Shown here piece after piece: positions 18,680 to 27,306 of a stretch of DNA of 64,000 nucleotides. Position numbers and translations under genes: made by a program. This DNA comes from a bacterium (GTDB lineage: Bacteria; Bdellovibrionota_G; JALEGL01), in NCBI GenBank assembly GCA_022763185.1, contig JALEGL010000006.1:301087-365086 (forward strand), written 5' to 3'. How positions within the stretch are numbered: position 1 is the stretch's first letter; each line of letters opens with the position of its first letter. Below the pieces are notes generated by a model. It was not told the DNA's origin. It did not search any database and was given only the letters and a program-made list of their open reading frames with translations.

Positions 18680-19422
18680 TATTTATGGTTCTCCATGTTG
18701 ATATGTGCCTCTAAAAAATTCTGAACAAAAGGATGTTTTGACTTTTTCAATTCTTTTGGCGTGCAGTATTCCACAATTTCTCCCTTATAAAGCATTGCGA
18801 CTTTATCAGCAACTTTGTAAGTTAATGCCAAGTCATGATTAATCATGAGAACAGTAGCATTTCTTTTTCTTTGAGTTTTTAAAATTAAATCCCCAATTTG
18901 TGAGGTGGTAATTGGATCAAGGCCAGTTGTTGGTTCATCAAATAAAATAATTTTGGGATTCAGCATTAATGCACGTGCTAGACCAACTCGTTTTCTCATT
19001 CCACCGGAAAGTTCACTGGGAAGTTTTTCATTGATATCAGACAAACCGACCTCAGAAAGTTTTTCTTTGACTTGATCTTTAATCTTTTCTTCGGGTAGAT
19101 TGGTATGCTCAAACATGGGGAAACTTACATTTTGATAAATATTGAGGTAGTCAAACAACGCAGCATCTTGAAATAGCATGCCAATTTTTTTTCGTATCTT
19201 TTTTATCTCACTGTAAGAAATTTCATTGATATTTTGTCCATCAATAATGACTTCTCCGGAGTCAGGTTTTAATAAACCCATCAGTAATTTTAACGATACA
19301 GACTTACCTACTCCACTGGGTCCCATAATAATGGTGATTTCACCTTTTTTTGCTTCAAGGTTTAAGTTTTCTAGAACAACTTGGTCTCCAAAGGCTTTAT
19401 TTACATTTTTAAAATAAATCAT
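18679..19422 (-). CDS. mlaF: Mla ABC transporter ATP-binding protein
   Basis: ATPase that powers phospholipid movement by the MlaFEDB-type complex. It has Walker A GPSGVGKS (about residue 36), the Q-loop MLFQDAALFD, the signature LSGGMRKRV, Walker B IILFDEPTTGLDP and the H-loop MINHD. Length is 247. The signature SGGM rather than SGGQ is normal in MlaF proteins. It sits between mlaE (18-base gap) and mlaD (1-base overlap). No mlaB or mlaC gene is nearby; the MlaB STAS subunit is absent from this cluster. Confidence 0.95.
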   Translation of the reverse strand: MIYFKNVNKAFGDQVVLENLNLEAKKGEITIIMGPSGVGKSVSLKLLMGLLKPDSGEVIIDGQNINEISYSEIKKIRKKIGMLFQDAALFDYLNIYQNVSFPMFEHTNLPEEKIKDQVKEKLSEVGLSDINEKLPSELSGGMRKRVGLARALMLNPKIILFDEPTTGLDPITTSQIGDLILKTQRKRNATVLMINHDLALTYKVADKVAMLYKGEIVEYCTPKELKKSKHPFVQNFLEAHINMENHK

Positions 19423-19440
19423 TGTCTTCTTTCCAATACT

Positions 19441-20265
19441 CTAGAAAAAGATTGCAGTTAAGAAGTAATCTGCCACTAAAATAGCAACAGATGAAATAAC
19501 CACGGCTTCTGTTACTTTTTGACCTACGTCAGCTGCGCCTCTTCGAGCTGAACTTCCTTTATAACAACAGACCATCGCCATGATAAGACCAAAAAAAATA
19601 GATTTAAATAAGCCTTGGACATAATCTGGAACATCCGTGTAGTAACGAATTTTTTCAACAAAACTACCTTCATCAATACCCAATAAATAAATTCCTACAA
19701 GATAGGCACCAGCAAGACCAACAAAGTTAAAAATTGAAGTTAGAAAAGGCATCACAATAACAGATGCTGCCAAACGAGGTGCAATCAAATAGTCGGTGGG
19801 GCTAACGGCCATAGCTCTTAAAGCATCAATCTGTTGAGTCACTTGCATGGTACCGAGTTGTGCTGCCATGGCTGATCCAGCACGAGCAGTAACCATTAAA
19901 GCAGTTAATGTCGGGGCAATTTCACGAGACAGAGTCAGGGCAACAACGGAACCAGTTAAGGATTCAGCGCCAAAGTAAGCAAAAGAACGGCCACTTTGTA
20001 AAGCAAACACCATTCCCGTAAAAGCTCCGGTTAAAACCACAATAAATAAAGAGTTGACCCCAACAAATTTCATTTGGTTCATGAGTTCACGCCAGCGAAT
20101 AGGCGGCTTAAACAGATAAAGCATAGACTTATAAAAAAGGATGCACATTGCTCCTGCTTGTGAAAGAGGAGGTACAAAGTAATGCAGTAGCAACTTTACT
20201 TGCTGGCCAAACATAGCCACCAAGCGATATAAAATATTTTGATGATATTTTTCTGATGTATTCAT
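19441..20265 (-). CDS. mlaE: Mla ABC transporter permease
   Basis: MlaE-family (DUF140) permease of 274 residues with about five to six membrane helices and the characteristic GAFTGMVFALQSG, LSREIAPTLTALMVTARAGSAMAAQLGTMQVTQQIDAL region, which is nearly invariant in this family. It pairs with MlaF to move phospholipids to or from the MCE protein. It starts 4 bases after the end of alr, so translation of the two is probably coupled even though alanine racemase acts in wall synthesis. Confidence 0.95.
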   Translation of the reverse strand: MNTSEKYHQNILYRLVAMFGQQVKLLLHYFVPPLSQAGAMCILFYKSMLYLFKPPIRWRELMNQMKFVGVNSLFIVVLTGAFTGMVFALQSGRSFAYFGAESLTGSVVALTLSREIAPTLTALMVTARAGSAMAAQLGTMQVTQQIDALRAMAVSPTDYLIAPRLAASVIVMPFLTSIFNFVGLAGAYLVGIYLLGIDEGSFVEKIRYYTDVPDYVQGLFKSIFFGLIMAMVCCYKGSSARRGAADVGQKVTEAVVISSVAILVADYFLTAIFF

Positions 20266-20269
20266 AAGG

Positions 20270-21370
20270 TTAATTTGATGTAGCTTCTCTTACCACTCTT
20301 TTACCAATAGAGCTGAGTATTTCATATACGCTTTTATTGCTTTGTTGACTTAAATGCAAGGTATCATTGCTTTTTTTTTCTGAAATTAAAAACACTTCTT
20401 CGCCGGGCTGAGCACTTGGACAATGGCTTAAATCAATCATACACATGTCCATACATATGTGTCCTAAAATCGGACAGGCTTGATCTTGGTAGTAAATAGG
20501 GTGTTGATGGTAGGCTTTAAAAAAGCCATCACCATAGCCTACACTAATAACGCCTATTCGCATTGCCGTTGAAGCCTTAAAGTTTTGATTGTAGCCAACA
20601 GTTTCTCCAGCCAAAATGTCTTTGATTTGAATAATTTTAGCTTTCCAGGATAAAACGGGCTTGATGTTTGAAATGTTCTGATAAGGGTAACCATATAGGG
20701 CAATGCCCGGTCTAATCCAATCAAAAGACTCGACCAAAGACGGGAGGCTTTGCAGTGGAGAACTGCTGGCACAATGACTGATTAAAGGTTTTTGAAGTGC
20801 CCGTTCAAACAATGCTTTTCCTTGAGCAAACTCTGTGACTTGACGTTGACTGTGTTCAAAGTCTAGCTGATCACTGTCAGATAAGTGGGTAAAAATTCCT
20901 TTAACTGCGTGAGCAAGGTCATATTCATGGATGAGGTCTAAAGCTTTTTGCCATTGAGAGTGTTTAAAACCAAGCCGGTTCATGCCAGTATCGAGTTTAA
21001 TATGTAAGTTGAGTTGTTTTTTGAGTTTTTGCGATGTTTTTCCTAGGTAAACAATGTCATCATCAGTAAACACGCTTAAAATCACTTTTTGTTGAATACT
21101 TTCATGCAAGAGGGTGGGGTCAATATAGCCAAAGTTAAAGCAGGGTGTTTTAAGCTTGAGCTGACCAATTTCAAGGGCTTCACTGAGCTCTGCCACACCA
21201 AATGCAATGGGATTTAAATAATCTAAAGTCTTTGCAACAATAGATACGTCATGACCATAGGCATTGGCCTTCAGGACGGGCATAACTTGATAAGCAGGCT
21301 TACGCATTTGGCTTAAAGCCATATAATTTTCTTTGAGTTGGGTGGTGTTAATGAGGGCTCGGGTACGCAT
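20270..21370 (-). CDS. alr: Alanine racemase
   Basis: PLP enzyme that makes D-alanine for peptidoglycan. The Schiff-base lysine is Lys34 in VLKANAYGH. Other family pieces include HIKLDTGMNRLGF, RPGIALYGY, AGETVGYNQNF and GHICMDMCMIDL, which carries the usual MCMID active-site loop. Length is 366. It starts 6 bases after the kinase stop and ends 4 bases before mlaE, so kinase, alr and mla genes form one minus-strand unit. Confidence 0.96.
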   Translation of the reverse strand: MRTRALINTTQLKENYMALSQMRKPAYQVMPVLKANAYGHDVSIVAKTLDYLNPIAFGVAELSEALEIGQLKLKTPCFNFGYIDPTLLHESIQQKVILSVFTDDDIVYLGKTSQKLKKQLNLHIKLDTGMNRLGFKHSQWQKALDLIHEYDLAHAVKGIFTHLSDSDQLDFEHSQRQVTEFAQGKALFERALQKPLISHCASSSPLQSLPSLVESFDWIRPGIALYGYPYQNISNIKPVLSWKAKIIQIKDILAGETVGYNQNFKASTAMRIGVISVGYGDGFFKAYHQHPIYYQDQACPILGHICMDMCMIDLSHCPSAQPGEEVFLISEKKSNDTLHLSQQSNKSVYEILSSIGKRVVREATSN

Positions 21371-21376
21371 AAGGGC

Positions 21377-23623
21377 TTACAGTTGAATTGATGTTAAATA
21401 TTCTTGCATTTGGGCAATGGTTTGAAAACGATTTTCTTGTTTTTTTTCCATGCAGGTTAAAATAAATCGATCCAAAGCTGCTGGGATAGCTTTATTTTTT
21501 AAAGATGCTTTTGGCGCTGGCGTATGGATATGGTGGTATCCCAAGTCACCTTTATTAAAGGGTAACTGAAGGGTTAATATTTCATAGAGCAAAATGCCCA
21601 AAGAGTAAATATCAGTTCTATGGTCTATAGGGTCTCCCAGTGTTTGTTCTGGAGACATAAAAGAAGGCGTCCCTCCAATAATAGATTGTTCATTAAGGAG
21701 ATCTTTGACCAATTTTGCCAAACCAAAGTCCATCACTTTAATGTTCTCATGCTGAGATAGCATAATGTTTGTACTGCTTAGATCACGGTGAATAATACCT
21801 TGCGTGTGAGCATAAGCCAGGGCATCAAGCATTTGTTTGAAAAGTTTTAAAGCATAAGCAATATCCACTCTTTTGGACTGTCTGATGTAGTCTTTTAAAG
21901 TTTTTCCAACAACAAACTCCATGGCTATATAGTACTCGCCTTTTTGAATACCAAAGTCATAGACAGTCACGATATTGGGATGATTGAGTAAAGCCGCAGA
22001 TTTAGCTTCTCTAAAGAAAGTATCTATACTTTTTTGGTTGGTTTTAAAGTTTGGAGAAAGGATTTTTAAAGCCACTGTTCGCCCCAAAACTGAATCGGTG
22101 GCTTTATAAATTAACCCCATGCCCCCTCGGCCAATTTCTTCTACCTTTTGATATCGAACAGCATTGGCATGCATAGACGGATGGTTTGGATACTGATTGA
22201 TCATGATTTCCAAACTGGGCATTTCTTTTTCTGGGAGTTGATCAACGCTGCTCAATTCCAGAGCACTTTTTAATTGTTTAGCACGGCTGATTAAGTTATC
22301 TTCAATCGATTGTTTATTAATTCTGTTGCTGAGATACGCTTGAATCACACTTTGGTATTGCTTGTCTTGGCTTAGACGCGTGAGATTATCAAGGTCAATT
22401 TTTGCCAGCGTATGACTTGATTGCTGCAGTTGTTTTAAAACATCAACAGCCAAATTGTTCTGCCCACTTAATAGGTAGGCTTTCATTTTTAAAGGGAGTG
22501 ACTTTTGATAATGTGGAGATGTGGGGGTGATTTGACCTAAAATATCCAGTGCTTTAGTGACTTCTTGCATGTCAATATAGCGTTTTGCGATACCCAGGTA
22601 ATCACCAATTTGTGTTCTTAAAAAAATTTCTTTATCAAATTGTGGTGTCAGTTGGTAGCAGGCAATGGCTTCTGTAAAATTTTGACTTTGCTCATAAAGA
22701 GTTGCCGCTTTTTCATAACGTCCTAAAAGTTTGTAACAGTGAGCAGCCAAACGCCACTGTTTGGCTTTCTCATACAAGCTGGCCGCTTTTGTGACATCAT
22801 TGAGCTCCAGATACAAGTCGGCAGCTCTGGAAAGTTCATTGGCCGCTAAAAACTTTTTAGCAGCGTCTAGAAGCTTTCCTCTTTTGGCCAAGCGTTCGGC
22901 ATCAAACTTTTGATATTGACTCAAGTTTCCTGCCAGTTTCCAGTATACAGCAGCGTTATCATAGTCTTGCATCATTTCTGAAAGTTTAGCTGCGGCTTCA
23001 TAGTCCTTAAGTTGACTAAAACAAATCAAAGCTTCCTGTTGATAATCTAAGTCAATATAAAGTTTAGCGGCTTTTTGATACTGCTGAGTGAGTTTGAGTA
23101 AGTTGGCCAGGTTAAGACCAATTTTTTTGAGTTTTTCTAGATTTTCTTGGGTGTTGGCTTTTTTTTGCCAGTAAGCGTAAGCTTTTTGTAAGGAAACGCT
23201 AGCTTCATAAAGCTTATCTGCTTTGAGTAAAGCTTTGGCTGCCTGCTCATAATTGTTTCCATCTAAAAAGGCTTTGGCTGCTTGCTCATACGATTCAATA
23301 GAAAAATAACGTTCTCCAAGCAATTTCAATTGATCATGCTGACGATAGATTTTTTCCGCCTGCTCAAAGTCTCCGTGTTCAAAAAAAATATCTGCGGCTT
23401 TGATTGGCTGATTTTCTCGCAAATAAATCTGTGCCGCATCTAGCCATTGATCTGTTTTTAGATAGGCTTGTGCTAATTTTTCTAAATGCTGACCTTCTTT
23501 AAATGCTGCTATGGCTTTTTTAGGTAGGTTCAGTTCCATATATGCTTGACCGGCTTCCAAAAATTGCTGATTTTTTAGAAGCTTTTCTATGTGCTTGTAT
23601 TTCGGATGAAAAAGCTTAAGCAT
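21377..23623 (-). CDS. TPR-repeat protein with C-terminal Ser/Thr protein kinase domain
   Basis: A 748-residue cytoplasmic protein. Residues about 1-420 are tandem TPR-like units rich in EKAAxLYxxxxxFxxAAxCY patterns. A Hanks-type kinase fills about 490-748: G-loop GRGGMG, VALK lysine, HRDLSSTN catalytic loop, DFG and the GTPSFMSPEQ activation segment. The catalytic-loop Lys of HRDLKPxN is replaced by Ser, but Asp and Asn are kept, so activity is plausible. The domain order (repeats first, kinase last) is the reverse of most bacterial PknB-type kinases, and no membrane helix is seen. It heads the alr-mla unit; its substrates are unknown. Confidence 0.88.
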   Translation of the reverse strand: MLKLFHPKYKHIEKLLKNQQFLEAGQAYMELNLPKKAIAAFKEGQHLEKLAQAYLKTDQWLDAAQIYLRENQPIKAADIFFEHGDFEQAEKIYRQHDQLKLLGERYFSIESYEQAAKAFLDGNNYEQAAKALLKADKLYEASVSLQKAYAYWQKKANTQENLEKLKKIGLNLANLLKLTQQYQKAAKLYIDLDYQQEALICFSQLKDYEAAAKLSEMMQDYDNAAVYWKLAGNLSQYQKFDAERLAKRGKLLDAAKKFLAANELSRAADLYLELNDVTKAASLYEKAKQWRLAAHCYKLLGRYEKAATLYEQSQNFTEAIACYQLTPQFDKEIFLRTQIGDYLGIAKRYIDMQEVTKALDILGQITPTSPHYQKSLPLKMKAYLLSGQNNLAVDVLKQLQQSSHTLAKIDLDNLTRLSQDKQYQSVIQAYLSNRINKQSIEDNLISRAKQLKSALELSSVDQLPEKEMPSLEIMINQYPNHPSMHANAVRYQKVEEIGRGGMGLIYKATDSVLGRTVALKILSPNFKTNQKSIDTFFREAKSAALLNHPNIVTVYDFGIQKGEYYIAMEFVVGKTLKDYIRQSKRVDIAYALKLFKQMLDALAYAHTQGIIHRDLSSTNIMLSQHENIKVMDFGLAKLVKDLLNEQSIIGGTPSFMSPEQTLGDPIDHRTDIYSLGILLYEILTLQLPFNKGDLGYHHIHTPAPKASLKNKAIPAALDRFILTCMEKKQENRFQTIAQMQEYLTSIQL

Positions 23624-23652
23624 TACACAACAGTATTAACAGATAAGTCAGG

Positions 23653-23689
23653 TGCTTGTAAACGAAAGCCAACAAATGATTTACAAGCA
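23653..23689. repeat. 10-bp inverted repeat upstream of the kinase gene
   Basis: TGCTTGTAAA (23653-23662) and TTTACAAGCA (23680-23689) are perfect inverted copies 17 bases apart. The site is about 30 bases upstream of the kinase ATG, within the 243-base divergent spacer shared with ssb. It could be a repressor operator or an mRNA 5' hairpin of the kinase-alr-mla unit. Confidence 0.45.
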
Positions 23690-23866
23690 AGATCAATGAA
23701 GGTAAGGGATACCCAGGAGCGCCGCAATGTCGCGATCTAATATGGGTTAAATATTGCGTTCAAGTAGAGTTTTGGCTCCGTTTATGCATATTTTTATAGG
23801 TATTCTCATATTGGGAATAATCTGATACAGGTTTTTTAGTTAAGCATTCAATGAAAGGAATAAATT

Positions 23867-24316
23867 ATGGCTGGAGGAAGTGTCAATAAAGTGATTTTGA
23901 TTGGTCGGTTGGGAGCTGATCCAGAAGTAAAGTATACGCAAACCGGAGCGGCAGTTGCCAATTTGAGCCTTGCAACCAATGAATATTGGAAAAACAAAGA
24001 TGGCCAAAAAGAAGAAAAAACCGAGTGGCACAGAGTAGTCCTCTGGTCTAAACTTGCTGAGTTGGCCAGCCAATATTTAAGCAAAGGGAAACAAGTATAC
24101 ATTGAAGGACGTTTACAAACCCGTTCATGGGAAGACCAAAACGGTCAAAAGCGTTATACAACGGAAGTTGTTGGCAACTCAATGCAGTTTTTATCGCCTG
24201 TATCTGAAGGTGTTCAAAACAGCAGCAGCCAATTACCACCAGATTTACCGCCTCCAACAGATGTGCCTATGGGTGGAAGCAGTCAAAACGACGTTGATGA
24301 CGATATCCCTTTTTAG
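23867..24316 (+). CDS. ssb: Single-stranded DNA-binding protein
   Basis: Tetrameric OB-fold protein that coats single-stranded DNA in replication, repair and recombination. The N-terminal OB domain (residues about 1-110, with [23 protein letters not shown] and [10 protein letters not shown]) is followed by a short Gln/Ser/Pro-rich linker and the conserved acidic tip DDDIPF that binds partner proteins. Length is 149. GAAAGGAA upstream of ATG 23867 is a good ribosome-binding site. A strong terminator follows, so it is probably monocistronic. Confidence 0.97.
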   Translation: MAGGSVNKVILIGRLGADPEVKYTQTGAAVANLSLATNEYWKNKDGQKEEKTEWHRVVLWSKLAELASQYLSKGKQVYIEGRLQTRSWEDQNGQKRYTTEVVGNSMQFLSPVSEGVQNSSSQLPPDLPPPTDVPMGGSSQNDVDDDIPF

Positions 24317-24352
24317 GCAAAAATCAAAAGCATGATGATATAACTTTAATTA

Positions 24353-24377
24353 AGAGGGGCAAAGCCCCTCTTTTTTT
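24353..24377 (+). terminator. Rho-independent terminator of ssb
   Basis: Perfect 8-bp GC-rich stem AGAGGGGC / GCCCCTCT with a 3-base AAA loop, followed by a run of seven T. It lies 37 bases after the ssb stop. Confidence 0.93.
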
Positions 24378-24380
24378 ATT

Positions 24381-24926
24381 TTAATATTCATCAGACGTAA
24401 AAGGATAAAAATTGATGATGGAATCACCGTATTGTTCTTTTAAAGTTTCTAAAAAGTTATCTTGGTATTTTAAGTATGGGTTTTGATGGGGGGTATAGTT
24501 TGGGTGTTGTTGTGGAGAGCCAAAATAAATCACGATCGAGTCAAAAGCATTGATGATTTCCAACCATTGGTCTGTGGGCTCATTATTTGGAGCATAGCGA
24601 GCTTTTAAGTTTTTGTATTTTTCTTGTAAAAAAATAAGCGCTAAATATTTTTGATAAGGTTGCCAGCAAGTATCATCGCCAACAAGACCAACCCATTTAA
24701 TATCTAAAACATAACCTTGAAAAAAGTTGAGTAGTTTGTTTTCTTCGTGATGTATTCTTGTTTGTGCAAAATCGTTTTGTTTGGCTGTGATAAATGAGGA
24801 TTCATTGTTGTAGTCAGAAAAGTTTTTGTTATTAGGCGTTTGGGCGAAGGCGCTGTTAAGAATTAAGAACAATAAAAGAATGCTGCTAAAAATATTTCCC
24901 CACATAATGGAAGGGGCACATTTCAA
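24381..24926 (-). CDS. Secreted protein of unknown function
   Basis: A protein of 174-181 residues with an N-terminal signal peptide (hydrophobic core SSILLLFLILNSAFA, cleavage probably after AFA). The mature part is polar, with an Asn/Gln-rich start and no family I recognise. Two starts are possible: TTG 24926, with AAGGAT about 9 bases upstream, or ATG 24905, without a clear ribosome-binding site. It is the last of three minus-strand genes for exported proteins. Its stop lies only 4 bases beyond the T-run of the ssb terminator. Confidence 0.6.
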   Translation of the reverse strand: MKCAPSIMWGNIFSSILLLFLILNSAFAQTPNNKNFSDYNNESSFITAKQNDFAQTRIHHEENKLLNFFQGYVLDIKWVGLVGDDTCWQPYQKYLALIFLQEKYKNLKARYAPNNEPTDQWLEIINAFDSIVIYFGSPQQHPNYTPHQNPYLKYQDNFLETLKEQYGDSIINFYPFTSDEY

Positions 24927-24968
24927 AAATCCGTATCCTTGTCAAAAAAAAATTGTTTTAAATCAATT

Positions 24969-25358
24969 CTATAGTTTTTTTAAGTCACTGAGAAACCAAT
25001 TTTTTCTTGAACTAACATACTCCCATTGAGCTTGCCATAGACTTTGCTGAATTGTTACATCATTTACACCGTGCCACTGAAGGGTGAGAGTAATAAGAGC
25101 TGTATTGTTATCCGAATTTTTTTCCATACTTAAAGTAGAAACATCAATGATTTTATTGTTTTGTAGGTATTCATTCAAATGCAAACTGAGTTGCGCGTGC
25201 TTGTCTTTTTTAAAAAAAACTTGAATTGTTTTTAAATCATTCCATATCAACTGTTGGCTAAAGCGACGGTTTTGTTGGTTTAAGCTTTCAGTATTAGACG
25301 GTGAACAGGCAAGCATAAACAGACCGCATAAAAAAAGCCCCGCAATTTTATTAAACAT
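24969..25358 (-). CDS. Small lipoprotein of unknown function
   Basis: A 129-residue protein whose signal peptide ends in the lipobox LACS (Cys about residue 18). The mature part, about 110 residues, has an alpha-plus-beta pattern and a C-terminal LQWHGVNDVTIQQSLWQAQWEYVSSRKNWFLSDL that loosely resembles NTF2-like folds; this is only a guess. It lies 42 bases upstream of the secreted-protein gene and 54 bases after the larger lipoprotein gene on the same strand. Confidence 0.62.
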   Translation of the reverse strand: MFNKIAGLFLCGLFMLACSPSNTESLNQQNRRFSQQLIWNDLKTIQVFFKKDKHAQLSLHLNEYLQNNKIIDVSTLSMEKNSDNNTALITLTLQWHGVNDVTIQQSLWQAQWEYVSSRKNWFLSDLKKL

Positions 25359-25412
25359 AGCTTTAATATGGCATGCTTTTTTTAATTTGGCTAAAAAGAG
25401 TTTTGTAAGAGA

Positions 25413-26819
25413 CTATTTTTTTGTTTGAGTAGAAGAAGATGAGCGAATAGGAATTTCAATATAGCCTTCACCTGGAACTTGTCCATGTGCATGTTTAAAA
25501 CGGTCAAATAAGTCCTTAGGGCTTAAGGAAAGGGTATCTGAAGCATCGTCCTGATTTTCATCCGATGAAGATATTTCTGTATCAGAATTGTCAGGTTTTT
25601 GTTCAGGCTCAGAGGCGCTGATTTCGTCAGTTTCTTCTGGTTCTTGAGTATCAGAGCTTTGCTCTTTTGATTCAGAAGTTATATCTGGAGCCAATGTAGA
25701 TATGATAAGATCGTCGTCAACCATCATAAAACTATGGACTTGATTGCTGAGTGAAATGTTTTCTTTGCTGTCGCCAAAGGGATACAAAACTTTGATTTGG
25801 TAAGGGGTGTTTAATTTTAAGGCGCCTCCAGAAATAGTAAAGTAAGCATAGTTAGACAAAGTATATTTTCCGTCTTCAGAAAAAGAGAGGTCTTCAATCA
25901 TCCTAACTTGTAAACCTTGAACTGGGTTACAGTCTTGATTGTTTTTAGTGATATAATTGTTCTTATTATCATTCCCTTCATTGATTTGAGGTGTTTTTAA
26001 AATTTCACATACACTGATGCTATCATGCACTTTTCTTGGGTCGGCTAAAAAAGCATCATCTGGCATACCTTGTTTGGCAAATTTGAATAGAGGTGAAAAA
26101 GTTTTCGAGGCTAAATGATGAACAGGCAATAAGTAATTTTCTTGTTGTTGATCATCTGAAGGAATGTATGGCATAGGAAAGCTAAGTTCAAAAAAATCAG
26201 GGTCTGAGTATTTTGGCCCAGAATATTCATTATTGGGGCTTGTTTTTTTGCCCACAGTATCAAATTCAAAAGTAAAGGCTTGTGTGATTTCGCTTAAATC
26301 TTTGGTTTGTTTGTACATGGGCTGTACAGTTAAACAGAAATGCTCTCCCGGAGCTAAAGCTTCAGGCATAATGTAAATGTGTTGTCTAACTCTGTTATCA
26401 GAAAGCGTTTCATAACCTTCAGTGGGGATAATAAATAAGGGTATGGGAGTTCCAGAAAGCTCGGTAGATAGATTGATTTCATCTTCTTTATCTTGGCTTT
26501 GGTCGGGCGATGAGTTTTCTGCACTTTTTTCAGATTGATTTGTGCTTAAGCTACTGCTGGTCTGACTTGGCGCACAATTGCCCAGGAGCGAGTAATTTTC
26601 TTTGTTGTGTAATTCATCCAATTTAATGGGTGTGGTCCCTTCGTAAATAAGTGGGATGACAACGTTTAAGGGAATATTATGTTGACTATTGAAATTGACA
26701 AAGAACTCAGTATTTTCAAAACAGGATTGCAACAATAGAGAAAAAGCACAGACCATGCTAAGTCCAGTGATACGAAAGTATCGCTTATGTAAGGTTTTGA
26801 TTTTATACAAATAAAGCAT
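25413..26819 (-). CDS. Lipoprotein with acidic Ser/Glu/Asp-rich linkers
   Basis: A 468-residue protein with a signal peptide and lipobox LLQSC (Cys about residue 33), so it should be lipid-anchored. Two low-complexity acidic stretches (about residues 85-115 and about 385-430, rich in Ser, Glu and Asp) flank beta-rich regions. One of these (YFTISGGALKLNTPYQIKVLYPFG) resembles bacterial Ig-like (Big_5) repeats. I do not recognise a specific function; surface adhesion or structural roles are guesses. It is the first gene of the three-gene exported-protein run. Confidence 0.62.
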   Translation of the reverse strand: MLYLYKIKTLHKRYFRITGLSMVCAFSLLLQSCFENTEFFVNFNSQHNIPLNVVIPLIYEGTTPIKLDELHNKENYSLLGNCAPSQTSSSLSTNQSEKSAENSSPDQSQDKEDEINLSTELSGTPIPLFIIPTEGYETLSDNRVRQHIYIMPEALAPGEHFCLTVQPMYKQTKDLSEITQAFTFEFDTVGKKTSPNNEYSGPKYSDPDFFELSFPMPYIPSDDQQQENYLLPVHHLASKTFSPLFKFAKQGMPDDAFLADPRKVHDSISVCEILKTPQINEGNDNKNNYITKNNQDCNPVQGLQVRMIEDLSFSEDGKYTLSNYAYFTISGGALKLNTPYQIKVLYPFGDSKENISLSNQVHSFMMVDDDLIISTLAPDITSESKEQSSDTQEPEETDEISASEPEQKPDNSDTEISSSDENQDDASDTLSLSPKDLFDRFKHAHGQVPGEGYIEIPIRSSSSTQTKK

Positions 26820-26950
26820 GTTGTTGGGTTAAATTAAGAGCAAAAATCATGCCTGGCTAAGCTGCTGAAAAGTAAGGTTTATTATTTAGTATGACCTTCA
26901 CAGAGGAGTCAATAATGGGACAATGTTGGTTCATTGTAAAGCGCATGAAG

Positions 26951-27187
26951 CTATTCTAGTATTTCTAGGATATATTTTTTTTTATCTCTTCCTCCACAGG
27001 CGTCCAATAAGGTCCGAATGGCATTGGCATGGCTGCCTTTTTTACCAATCACTTTGCCAATATCATCTTTATGGACACTAAGCTCTAATATACAGGTGCT
27101 AGAACCGTCATGTTGTTCAATATTGACTGCGTCAGGTTGGTCAACGATGGCACAAACAATGGTTTCTAGAAGTGATTTCATGAACAT
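26951..27187 (-). CDS. khpA: KH-domain RNA-binding protein KhpA
   Basis: A 78-residue single KH domain with the RNA-contacting loop GKVIGKKG, matching the KhpA/YlqC family, which usually pairs with KhpB/Jag and affects cell elongation and RNA fate. It most often lies beside rpsP/rimM, but here it stands alone between a lipoprotein gene and divergent ftsY. ATG 27187 or ATG 27181 (two codons later) could be the start; neither has a strong ribosome-binding site. Confidence 0.87.
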   Translation of the reverse strand: MFMKSLLETIVCAIVDQPDAVNIEQHDGSSTCILELSVHKDDIGKVIGKKGSHANAIRTLLDACGGRDKKKYILEILE

Positions 27188-27306
27188 AATCTAGCATATT
27201 GGGCGTTTTTAAAAAATAAAATAATGCAATCAGAATCAGGTGATTATTGTAGCCTTCTGGCGGGTATTTCTTGCTTGTATGTCGGGGCTGTTTTATACCA
27301 GAGCAC

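Noticed and set aside
26914-26958. A 14-codon frame with a strong GAGGAG site between a lipoprotein gene and khpA
   Set aside because: Good ribosome-binding site, but it runs antisense into khpA, and 14 codons are too few to support a gene without conservation data.
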